Source: Pomacea canaliculata (lineage: Eukaryota; Mollusca; Gastropoda; Architaenioglossa; Ampullariidae). Taken from it: a stretch of 64,000 nt of DNA. Below the pieces are notes generated by a model. It was given only the letters and a program-made list of their open reading frames with translations. It ran no database searches and was not told the DNA's origin. The stretch is from NCBI RefSeq assembly GCF_003073045.1, contig NC_037594.1, forward strand, positions 29,252,737 through 29,316,736, read 5' to 3'. The position numbers and the translations under genes are program-made. Positions 39,165 to 52,387 of this stretch are shown piece by piece. Numbering within the stretch: the first letter of the stretch is position 1; the number at the start of each line of letters is the position of its first letter.

Positions 39165-39420
39165 TGCCGTGACTGCCCAACCTTTCTGTTTGATGTTTTT
39201 GATGCAGTGTTGTAATGTCATGCTTGAGTGCAGCATAATCTTTTTTGCCTTTTATTTTTGGCTGTTGTGTTTTTGCATAATTGTTGATGTTTGGTCTGTG
39301 TGTGAAGGTGTGTTTTGAGCATTTTGAATCTATTTAGATGTTATTTTTATTGGTGTAAAGGACATTGAATCTGCTTGACAGCAGAAATGGGCAATGTAAA
39401 TGTACCTTATTATTATTATT
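39165..39420 (+). repeat. LINE/SINE-type 3' tail repeat, copy 3
   Basis: It shares the GACTGCCCAACCTTTCTG block, TGCAGTGTTGT, the TTTTTTGCCTTTTAT block and an AATGTA...TTATTATTATT ending with copy 1 at 16260. It lies immediately before the first CEP76 exon in the window (39562), so the acceptor of that exon follows a repeat tail. Confidence 0.6.
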
Positions 39421-39561
39421 GCAGGTTCCAGTCACCTCTTTTAGAACTGTGCATCCCGTATAGCATAAGCTGAAAGGTGATGTATGTATATGCATATATG
39501 TACATGTGGTTGTACATGTGTGTGTGTGTGGATATGTAACATGAAGTTTGTGTCTTTATAG

Positions 39562-42500
39562 ATTTGTTCACGAGCCTATCGACCCAATGGCTCCACCAGT
39601 GGGCGAGCTGGAGAGTCCAAGCCATCCATATATAACTATTGGCTGTGTTTTTAATCATCAGAGCTTCTATGCTAATTGTCAGGTAGGAAGACTGTAAGAT
39701 AATCCTGGAAATGTTTATTTTAATACATCAGACACTGTCAGTCTTCGTCATCAGAAATTTGAGTTGTGTGTCCATAAATAGACTCTAAAAGGTGTTTTCC
39801 TTCTTTTCTTTGCATGTACATCCATTAGGTTTAAACTTAGATTCACTATCATTTCTGGTGAGAACTTAAAGGGAAATGGTAAGTTAAGATTAAGTAATAG
39901 ATTCTGATATTCTGATGAGACTGATCATGAAGGTGCTTATTTTCTAAATTTGCGGATTGTGCCATAGAATTTCAAGCTAGTTTTAGTTTAGTCCTTGCTA
40001 CTCCTTGAGGAGCATAGGGCTGCAACAACACCTCGCCAGTGGACCCCTTCAGTTGGGCCCATGTGGTTTCGTCATCCTTTGCCTCACTTTCAACTGTTCT
40101 TTTCCAAGTCTGCTTTTGTGTTTTTTTTCCCACAGGCTGATGTTGGATATCTTTTCAAGCTATCTGCTTCCCAGGTTATGGCGTAGGCATCGGTTGGTAA
40201 AGGTCTGGAGCTTGTTGTTGATGGTATATGTCACTCTCCAGGTTTCAGAACCATGCAGTAGGACTGCCTTCACATTGGTGTTGAAGATGCAGGTCCTACT
40301 GCAGAAGAATAATGCTTGGGAGTTCTAGATGGGGCGTACTGCCTGGCCTTGTTGATGCAGCTTTTGATGTCATCGTTTGCTTCACCATCCTTGTTGACAA
40401 TGCGCCCCAGATACATGTTTCCAGAATGTTTTCTCTTTATTAAAGTTGGATTGGAAGTTCCTGTTTGTTGTTGACTCTCATCACTTCGGTCTTTTCCACT
40501 TCCTTTGCTAGCTTACTGAGTTTGGTTTGTGCATGCCGCTGCCGATGAAATTGGAGACTAATGTCATTTGCAAAGTCCAGATCCTCTAGCTCTAGCAGTC
40601 TAGCTGTTTGGTGAAAGTCCACTGATACTGGTGGTGTTGTCTTGGGTCGTCTTATTTATGCATAATCCAGTCTATGACCATTAGGAAGATTGTCATCAAT
40701 AATATGCAGCCCTGTCTTACGCCAGTCTCTATTACGAAAGGTTTAGTGAGCTTGCAGTTGTGGATAACTTGGCAGTACGAGTCTTTGTACAACCCCTAGG
40801 GGCCTAGATAATGTTTATGAGCTTAAGTGGAATGCCATGGTGGATTATCAGCATCCAAATGACGTCTCTGTCTACACTGTCAAAGACCATCTCAAAATCC
40901 ATCAAAATTATGCAGAGGGTGGAATGCCACTCAATAGACTGCTCAATGAGAATACGGAAGGTGGCAATGTGGTCAGTGCATGACCTGTCCTGGCAAAACC
41001 CTGCTCGTTCTGGTGTCGGTCTTGTCCAATGCCTTTTTCAGTCTCTCTAGAATTACCCTTGATAGGACTTTATTGGGAATGGACAGCAGCATGATCTTCT
41101 ACCACTTGTTGCACTGGGAGCGGTCTCCTTTCTTCGGTAACTTGACCAGGTGGCCTAGCTTCCAGTCTGTTAGTACTAGCTCTTGCTCCCAGATCTTGTA
41201 TAGGAGGGGCTGTAAAATTGTTATTTGTGGGTCTGCCTTGAGTGCTTCTGGCGGTATGACATCCAGGCCTGCTGCTTTGCCACTTTTCATAACCTTGATG
41301 ATTTCTGTCTTAGTGGGAGGGCTGGTGTTGACATGAAGTTGTTCTGTTGCTGGTGATATGTCAGGTAAAGATGGTGAATGAGGTCGGTTCATAATCTCTT
41401 GGAAGTACTCCATCCAGCGTACTCTTTGTCCTGCATCGCTTGTTATGGTCTTTCCGTTTTTGTCTTTCACTGGCTTGTTTGGGTTAACGCTCCTACCTGA
41501 CAGAGTTTGTGTTATTTTGTATAGTCTTCAAGCTAGAGCATGGTGATAGCAAACTGACCAAATTAGAGACTAGTGGCGTGACAGAAGATAATGTTACAAA
41601 CAGTAACATACTTTAGTTACTGCATGCTTTCATAAGGCAATTGTAAAAGAAGTATCCAGGCAGACAATCTCAATGTCTGAGGAATAGGATTCCATTGCAA
41701 AACTTAAAGAACCTCCTTCTTGACACTTGCACTAGAGTGTCTAGACAGTCAAATTTTCACAGATCCTCGCAAATAAATGAAGTACCCTGCACACACCATG
41801 CATTTTGCAAGATAGGAATTTAGTGGTTATCACATCTCCTGTGCTAGGATGCAACATCTTTCCCATGAACTCTGTTTTTCCATAAGTTGCAAGTATTTCA
41901 TGCTTCTCAAAGATTGCAGGCTATAAATCAAAGTCACGATGGCCATTCAGCAAAACTGCTAACAGTATTGCAATGTTGTTGTCAAATGGGTCTGCTGCAG
42001 AGCTGCCAACACTACTCCAGCAGTACTCAACACTCTTCTTGTCCCATTGGTCTGCTTGTGCGACGCATTAGTCTGTTGGGCTATATTTTTTTGTAACAAA
42101 AGAGAACACATAGTGACCTTCATCACTCACCTGTGTTTTAGACACGATTGTATCACACAAAATTTTGATCAAACGTGATTCAGAACATCAGCATCGATCA
42201 AAGCCCAAATTAACATTTCCCTTTAATATTAAGCATAATACATTAGCTATACATTAGATTTCATTACAAACTGACAGCTTTTATTAAGTAGGCCATGGCA
42301 AAAGCATAATCATATTTATTGAAGTTGTTCTGACCCTTCCCTGTTCATGATGCCGACTCAAGTGTGATTTCTCTGCTGTCATTTTTATTTACATACACCT
42401 GAATCCATCTTTTTACCCTCCTCATGATCCATAGCATGGCTTATTAAAATTAGCCTCTTGAGTCATATTTTTAATTGGAATGTTACATGATCTTGCAGAA

Positions 42501-45500
42501 TGACTTACTGTCCTGTACACTTCTGTTATCCAGGATATGCAGGACAAGTGGTGACATAATTATACCTTTTTCTGTGTGTTCTTAAAACAGTTTCCACAGC
42601 CAAGTGACAGGGTGGAGGAATGCCACTTTGATCTGCAGAATAAATCTTTGTGGAAGAGCATGGCCAGTGAGCTGCTAGTATCAGTGTGCTGCAACCCACT
42701 GTGGTCCTCTCCCCTACCGTTATGTGCATCCTCCATTGATCCTCCAGTGGTGAGCAATGACCTTGAAGTGCAGTTGCGCAGACTGGTGGCCCAGCATCGA
42801 CAGGTACGTTTTATTATAGCAGTTTGACCAATATTTTTTAAAGCATTGTTCCCACTTAACAATTGACAAAATGAATCCTCTAACAAGTCTTTTCATAAAC
42901 TGAAGAGCCACCAGAACTGGGAACTATCTTGTAAGGTCTTGCTTTGTTTAAAGGACCAGGGACTGACAACACAGTGGGATGACCAGCTGAGTTACATTTT
43001 GACTCCTGCCTTAGCAGCACGTGAGACAGAAATGGTCACAGGTGTGTGCAGTGTTAGATTTCAGTTTTTTTCCAAATATTGAAATATTTTAAATCAAAGT
43101 AAAATTTGAACAGTTGTACAGCTATTTAGTCAAAGCCTGTGCAAGGGATACAACTTTAATGCAAAAATCAGTAAATTGAATGGTGAATTTGAAAAAGGGT
43201 AATATTTCAATAACAAGAAGAAAAAGAATACCACCTTTATCTGGGACTCCAGAAGATTCTCAATATTGTCTGCTATGTGTCCAAAGCAGTAGCATGTCTC
43301 TTCTGCATCTAGGAACTGTTGTTTCAATATCCCTTATGAGATTACAACTTTTGCAGGTGTCGCTGATAATAAAGAATACCAGGATGCTGTACAGCAGGCT
43401 ATGCCAGAGGGGCACCATTTCAATGCCAAATGCATTCACGCCAATCACACAAAGGCATGCAAGATTTTTCAAAATTGCCTTATGTGAGTATGAGTTTTAC
43501 CCCTCCATTTTTACAATCATCTTCTGGGGCTGTGTTTATGAAGTGAGGGTAAACTCTTGCCCTGGGGTAATATGGGAACTCTAGAACAGACATCTTATTT
43601 TCAAACTTATAAAACAGGGCCCAGACCCCACAGATATTGTTTTACCCCTGTAGCTGTAGTTATAAAGTGGTTGGAAATGTGTTCTAGGGTAAAGAAACAT
43701 GAAGCAACAGAGTCCAAAGGGTCTGGGCATTGCTTTATAACATTGAAAATTATGCTTTTCATGGAGTTTTTTACAATCAGCTCCAGGCAGGCTCAGAGAG
43801 TGTTCCAGCCCACGACATGTTGCTCATCATCGGCGATCTCAATGCCAAGGTGGGAAGTGACAACACCTGCAGGGAGCATGTCATGGGCAAACATGGAATC
43901 GGAACCATCAATGACAACGGAGAGAGACTGGCAGACTTTTGTGAAGAAAACAACCTACTGATTGGAGGCACACTCTTCCCACACAAAGACATCCACAAGG
44001 CAACATGGACATCACCAGATGGGATCACAAAGAACCAGATAGACCATGTCATCATCAACCGAAAATGGAGGAGCTCACTTCAAGATGTTAGAGCCTACAG
44101 AGGAGCAGACATTGCCAGTGACCACACTCTTGTGATAGCCACAGTTTCTCTGAAGCTGCGTCGATCACGAGGAAAACAGGCACGTCAGCAGAGAGTGGAC
44201 TCCGGCAAACTAAAAAATCCAGCCACCGAAAGGGCCTTTGCTATGGAAGTAAAGAACAGGTTCCAGGCACTAGGAGACCAACAAGAGATGACCTTAGACG
44301 ACTTCAATCGAGTCTTACACGAATTAGGAGAGAAAATACTGGGCTTCCAACGGAAAAAGAAAGAACAGTGGATCAGAAAAGAGACATGGAAAAAGATAGA
44401 AGAGAGAAAGTCAGCCAAACACAGAATCAACAGCACCAGATCTGAACGCCTGAAGGAACAACACAGACAAAGATATACAAAACTAAACAAAGAAGTAAAG
44501 AGGATGACAAGTACCGACAAAAGAGACCACATAGAGAAACTGGCAGATGAAGCAGAAAATGCAGCAAGTAAAAATGACCTGAAGACACTGTACAAGATAA
44601 ACAAACAGCTAAACAACGGGTTTAAGAACAGTGATGTGCCAGTGAAAGACGTGAACGGTAATGTCGTCGAGGGAGAGGCAGGAAAACTACAGCGCTGGAG
44701 GGAACATTTTGAGTCGGTTCTGAACAGACCAGATCCCCCTCAGCTTGCAGACATCCAGCCAGCAGCTATAGACCTTGACATCTGCACAGACCCACCAAGC
44801 CTGGAAGAAGTGACAGCAGCAGTCAAGACAATGAAGAGCGGCAAAGCACCAGGGGCAGATGGAATAACAGCAGAGATGTTGAAAGCAGATATAAATGTGA
44901 CAGCTCCCAAGCTGACTGAAATCTTCAGGCAACTTTGGGAATCAGGGCAGCTCCCTGTTGCGTGGAAGACAGGGCTCATCTTCAAGTTACCCAAGAAAGG
45001 AGATCTTGGAGACTGCAATAATTGGAGGGGCATAACACTTCTTTCCCTCACCAGCAAGGTCTTCAGCAAGATTGTTTTGTCAAGACTGACGGCAACTCTT
45101 GAGAAAGACCTCCGACCACAGGAAGCAGGATTTCGTCCTTGGCAATCCTGCTCCGAACACATCTTCATTCTGCGACAGAGTCTGGAGCAGAGCAACGAAT
45201 GGAACACACCGCTGTACATCAATTTCATCGACCTGGAGAAGGCTTTTGACAGCATCCACTGCAAGTCCTTATGGAAGATCCTGAGGCATTATGGAGTCCC
45301 TGCAAAACTTGTTCAGGTCATTGCAATGCTGTACAGCGATTTCAAATCCCAGGTTGTCTGTGACACGGAGCTCACAGACCTCTTCAACGTCAGTACCGGG
45401 GTGAAGCAGGGCTGCATTCTGTCGCCGTTCCTCTTCATCCTGGCCATGGACTGGATCATGAAGACTTCCACCGACAGTGAGAGGAGAGGGATCAGATGGA

Positions 45501-47141
45501 CCATGACTATGACAGCAACAACAGCGCTGGAAGACTTGGACTTTGCTGATGACATTGCCCTGCTGTCACACCGCCACCAAGACATGCAGGAAAAAACAAA
45601 TACCTTCTCAGAAACAGCTGGAAAACTTTGCTTGAAGGTCAGCACAAAGAAAACGAAAAGTATGAGAGTGAACGCCAGAGTCCAAGACAGCATCAAACTA
45701 AATGGAGAAGAGATTGAGGAAGTTGACAGTTTCACCTATCTTGGGTCCAAAATGTCAAACACCGGGGATGCGGAGGTGGAGATTCGAGCCCGACTGACGA
45801 AAGGCAGCCAGGCCTTTGCCTCACTCAGGAGCACATGGAAGGCAAAAAACATCAGCCAGAAGATCAAGCTGAGAATCTTCAAGTCAAATGTGATCAGCAC
45901 CCTCCTTTACGGATCAGAATCTTGGAAGATGACCAAAACCATCAGTAACAAGCTTGAAGTCTTCCAAAACAGATGCCTCAGGCGCATACTTAACATCTTT
46001 TGGCCAAATACCATCACCAACGAAGAACTCCACCGAAGAACTGAAACCGAGTCCATCACCACGCAGGTTCAACAAAGGCGTTGGCGATGGATTGGACATG
46101 TGCTCCGCCAGCAGACAGCAGACCTCTCCAGAATCGCCCTGCGATGGACTCCAGACGGCCGAAGAAAACGAGGCCGCCCAAAGGAAACTTGGAGAAGAAC
46201 AGTGGAAAGGGAGATGAAGGGAAAGGGCTGGACATGGGGTCACCTAGAGCGGTTTCAGCCGATCGACATCGGTGGCGGACTCTGGTTGAGGCCTTATGTG
46301 CAGCCTGATGCACGAAGAGGAATAGATAGATAGATGGAGTTTCCCATTTTGAAATGAGGAAGTGACTTGCTTTTGCTTTATAACTATGGCTTCCAGTGAG
46401 AAAAAAATAGTATCTTGTCATTAATGTCCAAGTATGATAAAGCCAAGCACCAAACAACAGAGGTTAATAGATGCATTATTTATATGGCTATGCTCTTGTT
46501 CAATGGTGGGCAATTAATTTTCCCAAGGGGCTGCATGAGAAATTGGGATGGTTTTAAAGGGCCGGACTAATATAGTTAACTCAGTTTTACCCAATACTGT
46601 ATAGTATATATACTGGCGGGCGGGCCGGTCAGAGACAGGAGGCGGGCCGGCCTTTGCCCAGGTCTGCTCTTGTTGATGTAACACTTCCTAGTCAGATGCA
46701 GAAATTGTGATACAAAATTCATACATCTTTGATCAACCGACTTAGTATCCATTTCAATCTCATGTCACATGAAAGCATAATATCACAAAGTGATAAAACA
46801 TCATCCATCATCATTAAAAACACATAAATGTGTATAACCTACAAACATATTTTCTGAAATATTGTTTTAAATGCTTTAAAGCAGGAATAACCAGTGTTTC
46901 ATATGCAAAATCTAAGGTTAATACTTAATCAGATTGCTGGTCTCTCATATGTAAATGACAATAATCCATTTTTTTAATGATGCAAAGCTGTTTTTCTTTA
47001 AAACCATCTTGTGAAATTGTCACTGAATAAAGGAGTCATTATCTATTCAGGACATCTGTGAGTGAAATCATCAACTGTAAAGGAGATCCGATCCAGCTGG
47101 CAGTTCGTGAAAACAAAGACTTACAAGGAAACTCGTGGTAA
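39562..47141 (+). CDS. CEP76: CEP76 homologue, last five exons only
   Basis: CEP76 is a centriolar protein that limits centriole reduplication. Exons: 39562-39682 (HPYITIGCVFNHQSF), 42600-42803 (PSDRVEECHFDLQ...PPLCAS-like block and QLRRLVAQHRQ), 42954-43041 (DQGLTTQWDDQLSYIL), 43357-43483 (MPEGHHFNAKCIH) and 47051 onward (SEIINCKGDPIQLAV). Phases agree at every junction, and the order matches the C-terminal third of human CEP76 (about 210 of 659 residues). No exon for the N-terminal two thirds (C2-like and transglutaminase-like parts, for example a HAWVMT block) is visible upstream in the window. The last exon leaves the family frame after QLAV (about 2 bases lost) and reaches TAA at 47139-47141; further small losses would be needed to follow the usual C-terminus. 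It is either a truncated duplicate or a gene broken by assembly. Introns 1 and 4 carry LINEs. Confidence 0.85.
39985..41530 (-). mobile_element. RTE-type LINE, 5'-truncated and inactive
   Basis: On the minus strand the reverse transcriptase is readable in pieces: PVKDKNGKTITSD, KVMKSGKAAGLDVIPPEALK, LVKLPKKGDRSQCNKW and further down LEDLDFANDI, where the usual FADD has become FAND. Several frame changes and stops separate the pieces. The 3' end reads GGAGTAGCAAGGACTAAACTA on the minus strand. That terminus is shared with 51456-51680 and 57338-57380. It lies in the first CEP76 intron present. Confidence 0.85.
43770..46333 (+). mobile_element. RTE-type LINE with long open frame and 9-bp target duplication
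   Basis: ATGGAGTTT flanks the element on both sides (43761-43769 and 46334-46342), giving exact borders. It is 5'-truncated inside the endonuclease domain and ends in a short GATA repeat (AATAGATAGATAG), as RTE LINEs do. It sits in the last CEP76 intron in the sense orientation. The intact reading frame and clear duplication point to a recent insertion. Confidence 0.92.
43770..46333 (+). CDS. RTE endonuclease/reverse transcriptase, N-terminally truncated
   Basis: One uninterrupted frame runs to the TAG at 46331-46333; about 854 codons belong to the element, and the frame extends 13 codons upstream into the intron by chance. Order: the C-terminal half of an APE endonuclease (IGDLNAKVGSD, FPHKDIHKATWTSPDG, NQIDHVIINRKWRSSLQD, GADIASDHT), a Lys/Arg-rich linker, then reverse transcriptase (KSGKAPGADGITAEMLK, LPKKGDLGDCNNWRGITLL, GFRPWQSCSEHIF, FIDLEKAFDS, GVKQGCILSPFLF, DFADDIALL). 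The two catalytic Asp of FADD lie near frame residue 606. The C-terminus has RRWRWIGHVL and RRKRGRPKETW. The missing endonuclease N-terminus means this copy should not be able to nick DNA itself. Confidence 0.9.
46501..46666. mobile_element. hAT-type MITE, 166 bp
   Basis: Bounded by an 8-bp direct repeat, CTCTTGTT (46493-46500 and 46667-46674), the size made by hAT transposases. The ends are an imperfect inverted repeat (CAATGGTGGGCAA and TTTGCCCAGGTCTG). The interior has the GGGCCGGACTAATATAG and repeated GGGCGGGCCGG blocks seen in many animal hAT non-autonomous elements. It has no coding capacity. It lies in the last CEP76 intron, 160 bases after the RTE insertion. Confidence 0.85.
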
Positions 47142-48339
47142 ATTGAGTGTACAGTCTTGTGTTAAACTAACACTTTGGCTGCTAGAACCTGATTTGGCCT
47201 ACAATGAATCAGACAATATGCATGGAATGAAAGCAATTTTTCTACCTGTATGTCAGGGAAGTGGGCAGTAGAAATATTTTGTTAGTCACACTGCATTGCC
47301 AGTTCGTATTTGAATATAGATAAGGATGTGATCAGTTTGTTTTCAGATATATATATATAGTTCGAGATTTATGTTTGTTACGTTTTAGTTTCAGTCGGCA
47401 TTATTCCTCATTTTTTTTCTGTACATTTTTTAAAATTTGAGATACCTCTTCAGCTTTTTTGTGTTTTTTTTCTAGCTGATTATATCATGTATGATTTTCT
47501 GATGGCTGATGCAGAAAATGTACTGACCACAGTGATTTTCATTTACAGTGATTAAAGGGATGTTAATTTTTGGAAAATTTGCCTGAATTGTTGCATTGTG
47601 ATGGAAGTGAGAATCGAGAGATGGCAGGCCAGCTTGCAAGTGAAACAATCTACAGTTATGTGGCAATTCCATCTAGGTTGTGTTCTTGTACAACTAGCTC
47701 ACCCCTACATAGCCATCAGGCACTGACATGTTGGCTACAGAAGATTTGGTCAGACTTTTCTTCCTAAATCTGAAAAAAAAAACCTGAAAACGTATTGTTT
47801 TGATTAGACCTACATTCGTGTTATTGTCACAAAAGTCGATATTCAGGCTTAAAAAATCTGATTACTGCCAAGCATGTATGTCACCTTTTGTCTTGTGGTA
47901 GTCAATCAAGTGAAGCATTTTCTCTGTTGTGGTGTTGGCAACATCCAATTGATCATGAGAAGTGCTAAAAGTAACTACTTCCTTGCCTTTCTTTGGGCAG
48001 TAAGAAGCCAGCATCCCCATGATCATGAAAAGCAGGGTGTAGTATTTGTTTGCCTCCCTTTTGTTTCTGTAAGTCCTATACCTTAGCGCCAAATCAGTCG
48101 ATCCGTTCCTCTTTGTTATTCCAGGGAAGAGGACGGTTGGTTTGTTTGTGTTTAATGCCGTGCCAGCAACTATAGGGTATATCACGACAACAAGAGTACA
48201 TGTAATTTTAACTTAAGAAATTTAGGGATAAATCTTCTCAAATCATATAAACCATAACATTATTTAAAAGCCAACATAATAAGTAAACAAAATGTAAAAG
48301 AATGGATGAAGCGTAAAAAGGGTAAAGATTGCTGCCGAT
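47142..48339. other. CEP76 3' flank, no gene seen
   Basis: AT-rich DNA with short T runs and a TATATATATATA run near 47347. The 107-residue minus frame at 47862-48185 has no recognisable domain. Confidence 0.45.
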
Positions 48340-48745
48340 GGGATGGACCTAACTAAGGAAAAAGAATTCTCTGTAAAAAAAACTGCCGACGGATAGTCTG
48401 TAGCTCAGGACAGATAATCAAAAGGTGTAACACATTAAAATTTCCCCTACACCAGGGACAAACAGGTGGCGGTTCACATCGCAAGAGGTGGCATAGGTGT
48501 GTCCTATCTTTAATCCTGCAAGAACTATACCTCCTCCCGCCTCGAAGGGTGGCACGAAGGTATAGGCGGTCGGAAAGACAGGGAAGAGTGGTGAATAATT
48601 TGTTTTGGCCCAGAGTGTCCCAGTGGCGTAGCCACAAGGTCTGAATGTAGGCCGAGAAAAAAGGTTTGCAGTCTGATGAAATAAGTGACTGTAGTTTACC
48701 AGAGGACGGGAGTTCCCAAGGAGAATTTTCCACTAAAAATTCTAG
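48340..48745 (-). mobile_element. 3' relic of an RNase-H-bearing (I/Nimb-like) LINE
   Basis: The minus strand reads RIKDRTHLCHLLRCEPPPVC and then CRGNFNVLHLLIICPELQ. This is the C-terminal pattern (R-hydrophobic-x-G-H/T...P-x-C-x-x-C...H-hydrophobic-C-P) that follows the RNase H domain in I-clade LINEs. The upstream half (PWELPSSGKLQSLI and so on) fits the linker. No reverse transcriptase is present. It ends about 100 bases before the sepiapterin reductase promoter region. Confidence 0.65.
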
Positions 48746-48859
48746 CTTTCGTTAGTCGGGTGCGTCGTCTAATCTTTTACCTCGCGTTGTGTTCTTTTTA
48801 ATTTTTTTTTACCTATCCTATCCAACACGCACCCAAACTCAGCCGACCTTGGAGTCCAC

Positions 48860-49256
48860 AAAAGACCTGCTTTACTTTTCCCGCGGATCTTCACGTGTGT
48901 TCTCTCTCTGCTGCTGTGTCACCACTACATGGACAACACACATCTCTCTCACGCTAGTGGTACACGGTCACCTCATTCACACGAGGACACAGTGACTGGA
49001 CAGCTTGGGCACTACGTCACCCGCTGTTGCTGTCCGTCTCGCGCTGCGCGACGCTCGCGCGACCAAGCGTGGGGTGGAAGGGGATGCGGGGTGGAGGAAC
49101 CGAGCACTGTGAGAGCTAAACAAGCGCTCCCGCTAAACTATAATAAAACTCTGTGGCTAGCATTGTCGTACCTGTGCAGAAATGTAATTATCATATGAGA
49201 AGACTACGACCACGTGGTGACATCACACCAGGAGACAACTCTAGCATAACCATAAA
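48860..49256 (+). promoter_or_regulatory. CpG-rich promoter region of sepiapterin reductase
   Basis: A local CpG-rich block (for example CGCGCTGCGCGACGCTCGCG near 49052) in AT-rich surroundings, ending about 130 bases before the start codon. No TATA box is obvious. Confidence 0.45.
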
Positions 49257-51097
<1,841 letters not shown>

Positions 51098-51455
51098 GTT
51101 GACTGGAAATTACCAGAGAAAATACAAAAATGTTCAGAGGATACCATCTGCAATCATCATGCCCCAGCTTTTATTAATGTGCATTGCAACACAGCTCTAT
51201 AGACCACAACCTTTAAGCTGTGTAGGAAGAAGCAGCCAGCCAGTCAGCCTAGCAGTTAAAGCAAGGCCTCTAACACGTGGAGTAAACACTCGTACCTGAA
51301 CTGACCCAGCTGTTTGATAGATACCAACTGGGAAAAGAAAAACAGTGTAAGGGAGAGATTAACACTGCATTCACAAGGTGTTTCCAAGATAAGTGCAATA
51401 TCAAACACTTCATTTGCTGGAAAGTGACATATTAAGAGATCACCTGTTTACATAG

Positions 51456-51680
51456 TTTAGTCCTTTTTATTCCTCGAGGAGCATAGGGCCACAACACCTT
51501 GCCAGCGGATCTGGTTTTGGGCAGTCCCCTTTAGTTGGGCCCATGTTGTTCTGACGTCCTTTGCCTCGCTTTCTTTTGTTCTTTTGAAGTCTGCTTTGGT
51601 CTCCCAACTCTCTTCTTCCCCTGAGGCTTCCAGTCAAGTGCCTGCTTGGCAATGGTGTCAGCTGGGTTTTTTTTTCAACC
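51456..51680 (-). mobile_element. RTE LINE 3' fragment
   Basis: Matches the 3' part of the RTE copy at 39985 (GGAGCATAGGGC, CAGTTGGGCCCATG-like and CCTTTGCCTCGCTTTC blocks) and ends, on the minus strand, in AAGGACTAAACTA. Only the last roughly 220 bases are present. It probably lies inside the SPR 3' UTR. Confidence 0.75.
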
Positions 51681-52049
51681 TTTTCAGACTAGTGGTTTCG
51701 ATGTAAGAACATCTCTATCAAAACATCTTTTTCCCATTTTTAGGTGTGTATTTACACATCAATTTTGTTTCTTTTTATTATACCAGTTTCCCAAGTATCA
51801 TTTTTAATATATGCTTTGGGGTTTACAAAAAAATAATTTGCATTATCATTTCAAAATTAATTTGATCTGAATGGATGATGTAGGGGTATAATGTTTGGAG
51901 TAGACAAGTTTTCAAGTAGTTATAAGGTATGCTGAATATTGAGGCTTACTAAGGGAATTTCAGGAAACAATGTCAGATAATTGTGCTGTGGTATTCACTG
52001 TAGCTTTTTGTATTGCTAATTTTCTTCTCGCTGCTCACCTTTATGAGTT

Positions 52050-52192
52050 TATATATTACTAATGCCTTATGAAGCATTCCAATTCATGTTTAAATTATGA
52101 TGATGATGTAAGTAAATGTGTATATATATTACTAATACCTTCTGAAGCATTCCGATTCATGTTTAAGTTATGATGATGAAAGTACATTTTAA
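52050..52192 (+). repeat. Two-unit tandem duplication, period about 73 bp
   Basis: TATATATTACTAATGCC at 52050 recurs as TATATATTACTAATACC at 52123, and the shared sequence continues through GAAGCATTCC, TTCATGTTTAA and TTATGATGATGA. A few point differences separate the units. Confidence 0.85.
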
Positions 52193-52381
52193 AGAGGAAA
52201 GCATTAGTTGAAATTTCTGGTTGGTGGTGTTTTTGTTTTGTTCATGCTTCTTGATAAAACAAGGAAAATAACTTTTGATTTATACAAGGTTTGTTGTTAC
52301 CTTTGAGTGGTCAAATGCACTTTGGTATTTGAAGGCATGGAAGTTTACAGTAAGAATGTGATATTCCTGTAGATCATAAAA

Positions 52382-52387
52382 AATAAA
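52382..52387 (+). other. Candidate poly(A) signal of sepiapterin reductase
   Basis: AATAAA about 1.29 kb after the SPR stop. It is the first canonical hexamer I find downstream; non-canonical signals nearer the stop cannot be excluded. Confidence 0.35.

Noticed and set aside
44185-45735. Several long minus-strand open frames opposite the RTE reverse transcriptase
   Set aside because: They are mirror frames of the sense LINE protein, Ser/Phe/Leu-rich, with no domain of their own.
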